A stretch of 37,677 bases of DNA from contig JANYAF010000051.1 of NCBI GenBank assembly GCA_025355175.1, positions 1 through 37,677 on the forward strand. The letters run 5' to 3'. Below are positions 35,201 to 37,677 of the stretch, piece by piece; position 1 is the first letter of the stretch; each line of letters starts with the position of its first letter. Both the position numbers and the translations under genes were made by a program. Under the pieces are notes generated by a model. That model searched no databases. It was not told the origin of the DNA and saw only the letters and a program-made list of their open reading frames with translations. This DNA comes from Deltaproteobacteria bacterium. Lineage in GTDB: Bacteria > Desulfobacterota > Syntrophia > Syntrophales > Smithellaceae.

Positions 35201-35223
35201 GGTAAATTATCCTCTTTTTTAAA

Positions 35224-35766
35224 TTAATTGTTTACTCTAAATTTTTTCAGTACGGCCAGACGATCATCCACAACATCTGAACGGCAGTGACAGGAACCGT
35301 TATTCAAATTAACGCCGCAACGCGGGCACAAGCCCTTGCACTCGTCGGCGCACAGAATTTTCATCGGCGCCTGCAGGACAATCTGCTCGCAGACCATCGG
35401 CGCCAGATCGATAAAATCACCGCGATAATAGCTCGTTTCGAGTTCCTGGACGGTAAGCTCCAGATCTTCTTCGACCTCTGCCTTTGCCGGAACCAACGTA
35501 TAGACAAACTCCCCACCGATGGGAATTGTCGCCAGTTCCAGGCAGCGGCCGCACTCCTGGCTGATTTGCGCCGCCAGTTCCCCGCGGATATAAATGGTAT
35601 CACCTGATTTGGTGATCAGGCAATCAAGATCCGCCTTAATCATTGAAAACTCAGGCAGTTCATCATCGGAAAAACATTCTTTGAACCACGCGGCACCTTC
35701 GGAAAAAGCCACTCGCAACCCTTCCTCAGGAAGAATCGTCAGATTAATTTTCAAAGAATCGGACAT
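35224..35766 (-). CDS. DUF177 / YceD family protein
   Basis: 180 residues. The DUF177 pattern is visible: an acidic strand-rich N-terminus, QECGRCLE in the middle, EEDLELTVQELETSYYRGDFIDLAPMVCEQIVLQAPMK-type core (in segments), and a Cys-rich end CKGLCPRCGVNLN plus CHC. The pairing with rpmF is nearly universal. YceD-type proteins have been linked to 23S rRNA accumulation, but the mechanism is not established. A sigma-70-like promoter lies upstream, back to back with the gltX promoter. Confidence 0.9.
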   Translation of the reverse strand: MSDSLKINLTILPEEGLRVAFSEGAAWFKECFSDDELPEFSMIKADLDCLITKSGDTIYIRGELAAQISQECGRCLELATIPIGGEFVYTLVPAKAEVEEDLELTVQELETSYYRGDFIDLAPMVCEQIVLQAPMKILCADECKGLCPRCGVNLNNGSCHCRSDVVDDRLAVLKKFRVNN

Positions 35767-35818
35767 GGAACCCTTATTGCCTTGTTAAAAAAAATAAGCC
35801 AACCGCGCTAAGCCGGTG

Positions 35819-35847
35819 AGTAAATGATAAAATCATCGTGTTGTCAA
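35819..35847 (-). promoter_or_regulatory. Promoter of the yceD-rpmF operon
   Basis: On the minus strand TTGACA (35847-35842), 17 bases, then TTTACT (35824-35819). The start would be near 35812, about 46 bases before the ATG. Confidence 0.5.
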
Positions 35848-35879
35848 GAACAATTTGCTTTTCGGAAGGCAAAAGGCGC

Positions 35880-35909
35880 TTGACAAATGACGAGCCGCAA
35901 CCCTATAAC
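35880..35909 (+). promoter_or_regulatory. Promoter of gltX
   Basis: TTGACA (35880-35885), an 18-base spacer, TATAAC (35904-35909), placing the start about 17 bases before the gltX ATG. This supports the ATG at 35934 over the upstream in-frame start at 35838. Confidence 0.7.
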
Positions 35910-35933
35910 ACTGCAAAAATTAAGGGAAACAAC

Positions 35934-37337
35934 ATGACCACGAAAATACGCACCCGTTTTGCACCGTCCCCGACCGGTTATTTGCACATCGGAGGGGCGC
36001 GAACCGCTCTTTTTAACTGGCTTTTTTCCCGTCACAACGGCGGTGAATTTGTTTTAAGAATTGAAGACACCGATCAGGAGCGCTCAACCGGCGAATCCAC
36101 AAAAGCGATTCTGGATGCCATGACCTGGATGGGCCTGAATTGGAATGAAGGACCGCATTTTCAGGCCCAACGCGTCGACCTGCACCGCGATATGGTCCAA
36201 AAGCTGATCAATGAAGGCAAGGCCTACGTCTGTATCTGTACGCCCGAAGAGCTTGAAACCAAAAGGAAAACGGCGCTTACCGCCGGGAAAAAACCCAAAT
36301 ACGACGGCACCTGCCGCGATAAAAACTTAAAGAAATCGCCCGGCAGCGTTGTGCGTTTTCGCGGCGCGCAAACCGGCATCACGATTGTGGAAGACCTCAT
36401 TAAAGGCAATATCAGTTTTAATAATGATGAGTTGGATGATTTGATCATTGAACGCGGCGACGGGTATCCCACCTACAACTTTGCCGTTGTCATCGACGAC
36501 GCGCTCATGAACATCACGCACGTCATTCGCGGAGACGATCACGTCAACAATACACCGCGTCAGATTTTAATGTATCAGGCATTGGGGTTTGATGTTCCGA
36601 AATTTGCCCATGTCCCGATGATTCTGGGATCGGACAAGGCGCGCTTAAGCAAGCGTCACGGAGCCACCTCTGTTATGGCCTACAAAGAGATGGGCTACCT
36701 GCCGGAAGCCCTCGTTAATTATCTGGTGCGTTTGGGCTGGTCGCACGGAGACCAGGAAATTTTTTCACCAAAAGAACTGATTGAGTATTTCGCTCTTTCC
36801 GCCGTCGGCAAATCGCCCGCCATTTTCAATCCCGAAAAATTGCTCTGGCTTAATGCGCACTATATAAAGGAAGCAACTTCTGAACGATTAGCGGAAGAAA
36901 TGAAGACCCTGTGGCCTGCCGGGACCAATATCGATGATGCCGATTTTACGAAAAAAGTCATTGTTGACTTGCAGCCTCGTGTCAAAACGCTGGTCGAGCT
37001 GGCCGGGGCGGCGAATTTCTATTTTACCGATAAGATTCAGTATGAGGAACAAGCCGCGCAGAAATTTCTGGTATCCGAAGTGGCCGCCCATTTAAAGGCT
37101 ATGGCCGCTGCGATTCCGTCGGTGCAGAATTTTACCAAAGGGGGTCTTGAAGAATTTCTCAAGGCTTTCACCGAGGAAAAGGATATCAAGTTTAAGGTGA
37201 TCGCCCAGCCGCTGCGGGTGGCTCTGACCGGGAAAACAGTCAGCCCCGGCATTGATGAAATCATGGTCACACTGGGCAAGGATCGTGTTGTGCAAAGGAT
37301 CAACGCGGCGGTTGCCTACATTGACCAGAATAAATAG
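35934..37337 (+). CDS. gltX: Glutamate--tRNA ligase
   Basis: 467 residues from the ATG at 35934, with AAGG upstream. Class I synthetase motifs are RTRFAPSPTGYLHIGGAR (the HIGH signature as HIGG) and DKARLSKRHGAT (KMSKS-like). FVLRIEDTDQERST, VIRGDDHVNNTPRQI and YLVRLGWSHGDQEIF complete the GluRS pattern. It charges tRNA-Glu, and in organisms without GlnRS it may also charge tRNA-Gln. It is followed at once by tRNA-Gln- and tRNA-Glu-type genes. Confidence 0.97.
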   Translation: MTTKIRTRFAPSPTGYLHIGGARTALFNWLFSRHNGGEFVLRIEDTDQERSTGESTKAILDAMTWMGLNWNEGPHFQAQRVDLHRDMVQKLINEGKAYVCICTPEELETKRKTALTAGKKPKYDGTCRDKNLKKSPGSVVRFRGAQTGITIVEDLIKGNISFNNDELDDLIIERGDGYPTYNFAVVIDDALMNITHVIRGDDHVNNTPRQILMYQALGFDVPKFAHVPMILGSDKARLSKRHGATSVMAYKEMGYLPEALVNYLVRLGWSHGDQEIFSPKELIEYFALSAVGKSPAIFNPEKLLWLNAHYIKEATSERLAEEMKTLWPAGTNIDDADFTKKVIVDLQPRVKTLVELAGAANFYFTDKIQYEEQAAQKFLVSEVAAHLKAMAAAIPSVQNFTKGGLEEFLKAFTEEKDIKFKVIAQPLRVALTGKTVSPGIDEIMVTLGKDRVVQRINAAVAYIDQNK

Positions 37338-37385
37338 GTCCATGCGGGAAAGCTGCGGCGTTATGCAAAATGCGTCACTTTCATC

Positions 37386-37414
37386 TTGACTTTTAAAATC
37401 GAATTGAATAGATA
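37386..37414 (+). promoter_or_regulatory. Promoter of the tRNA pair
   Basis: TTGACT (37386-37391), 17 bases, TAGATA (37409-37414), about 20 bases before the first tRNA-like sequence. Confidence 0.55.
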
Positions 37415-37438
37415 CTCACGCTCAACTTTCCTTGTTGT

Positions 37439-37511
37439 TGGGGAATCGTCTAGAGGTAGGACTCAAGTTTCTGAACCTGCTACCTAGGTTCGAGTCCTGA
37501 TCCCCCAGCCA
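37439..37511 (+). tRNA. tRNA-Gln (CTG), structurally irregular
   Basis: Acceptor TGGGGAA with TCCCCCA plus a G discriminator and encoded CCA. D-arm GTCT/GGAC, anticodon CTG at 37471-37473 and T-loop TTCGAGT. The anticodon stem is poorly paired (CAAGT against CCTGC, or an 8-base loop), the T-stem has a C-A end pair and the acceptor has an A-C mismatch. The gene is one to two bases short in the variable region. It is either a decaying gene, a divergent functional tRNA or a sequence error. Confidence 0.65.
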
Positions 37512-37515
37512 ACAT

Positions 37516-37590
37516 GGTCCCATCGTCTAGTGGTTAGGACGCTGGCCTCTCACGCCGGAAACCGGGGTTCAACTCCCCGTGGGACTACCA
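37516..37590 (+). tRNA. tRNA-Glu (CTC)
   Basis: A complete 75-base cloverleaf with encoded CCA: acceptor GGTCCCA/TGGGACT, anticodon stem CTGGC/GCCGG with anticodon CTC, T-arm CGGGG/CCCCG and T-loop TTCAACT. It lies four bases after the tRNA-Gln-like gene. Confidence 0.93.
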
Positions 37591-37606
37591 AAATTAAATC
37601 AACAAC

Positions 37607-37675
37607 TTAGAACTCATTATTCGGGAACTTATCGTTGATTTGGAATAAGTCCCCAGCACTATCCCCAGCAGACGA
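37607..37675 (-). CDS. Possible C-terminus of a gene entering from the right edge
   Basis: An open minus-strand frame of 22 codons ends at 37607 with residues GDSAGDLFQINDK and a final Phe. Its place just beyond the 3' end of a tRNA gene is where integrases of integrated elements are often found, and Gly-Asp-rich tails like this occur in some tyrosine recombinases. The evidence is thin because nearly all of the gene is outside the window. Confidence 0.2.
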   Translation of the reverse strand, partial: SSAGDSAGDLFQINDKFPNNEF

Positions 37676-37677
37676 AA

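Overview
The window looks like a chromosomal segment of an anaerobic deltaproteobacterium (Desulfobacterota), probably a Syntrophales/Syntrophaceae-type syntroph. I infer this from the anaerobic acyl-CoA genes (glutaconyl-CoA decarboxylase alpha-type subunit, glutaryl-CoA-dehydrogenase-like enzyme, two-activase benzoyl-CoA-reductase-type genes), a sigma-54 enhancer-binding regulator, and an rpmF-acpP-fabF-glyA-nrdR-rib-nusB block typical of that group. No taxonomic search could be run.

Layout. 52-1905 (+): a CoA-transferase-like domain fused to a GNAT acetyltransferase. 2154-9779 (-): five genes read as 5S-type carboxyltransferase, malic enzyme, thiolase, acyl-CoA dehydrogenase and GcdA-type carboxyltransferase, ending at a strong terminator. 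Two sigma-54-like promoters lie upstream, in a 268-base divergent control region. On the other side of that region are a sigma-54 activator without a sensor domain and an HMG-CoA-lyase-like gene (10048-12182, +). 12394-16722 (+): a MacAB-like exporter with an adaptor, an ATPase and two permeases. 16744-23977 (-): an M20 peptidase, a frameshifted MFS transporter, two BcrA/BcrD-type activases and two 2-hydroxyacyl-CoA dehydratase/benzoyl-CoA reductase-type subunits. 24110-27241 (+): a TrpF-like protein lacking its catalytic Cys, a YgbA-family protein, a geranylgeranyl-reductase-family flavoprotein and a secreted M15-like protein. 27473-35766 (-): a housekeeping block (M17 N-domain protein, nusB, ribH, ribBA, ribE, nrdR, dCMP deaminase, glyA, fabF, acpP, rpmF, yceD). 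35934-37590 (+): gltX, an irregular tRNA-Gln and tRNA-Glu.

How the genes may work together. The left operon has a glutaryl-CoA-dehydrogenase-like enzyme, a glutaconyl-CoA carboxyltransferase and a thiolase, which would take glutaryl-CoA to acetyl-CoA. It also has a 5S (pyruvate/oxaloacetate) carboxyltransferase half and malic enzyme. No membrane decarboxylase subunit and no biotin carrier are seen in the window. The pairing suggests that the carboxyl group of glutaconyl-CoA could be passed through an unlinked biotin protein to pyruvate rather than lost as CO2; this is inference. The right cluster resembles an ATP-dependent (class I) benzoyl-CoA reductase, an upstream source of glutaryl-CoA, but no ring-cleavage genes are present.

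Many intergenic gaps between about 1.9 and 27.4 kb carry nested palindromes that share 12-16-base words, and three carry short tandem heptamers of the form TGAAGNN. No CRISPR array, complete insertion sequence or rRNA was seen.
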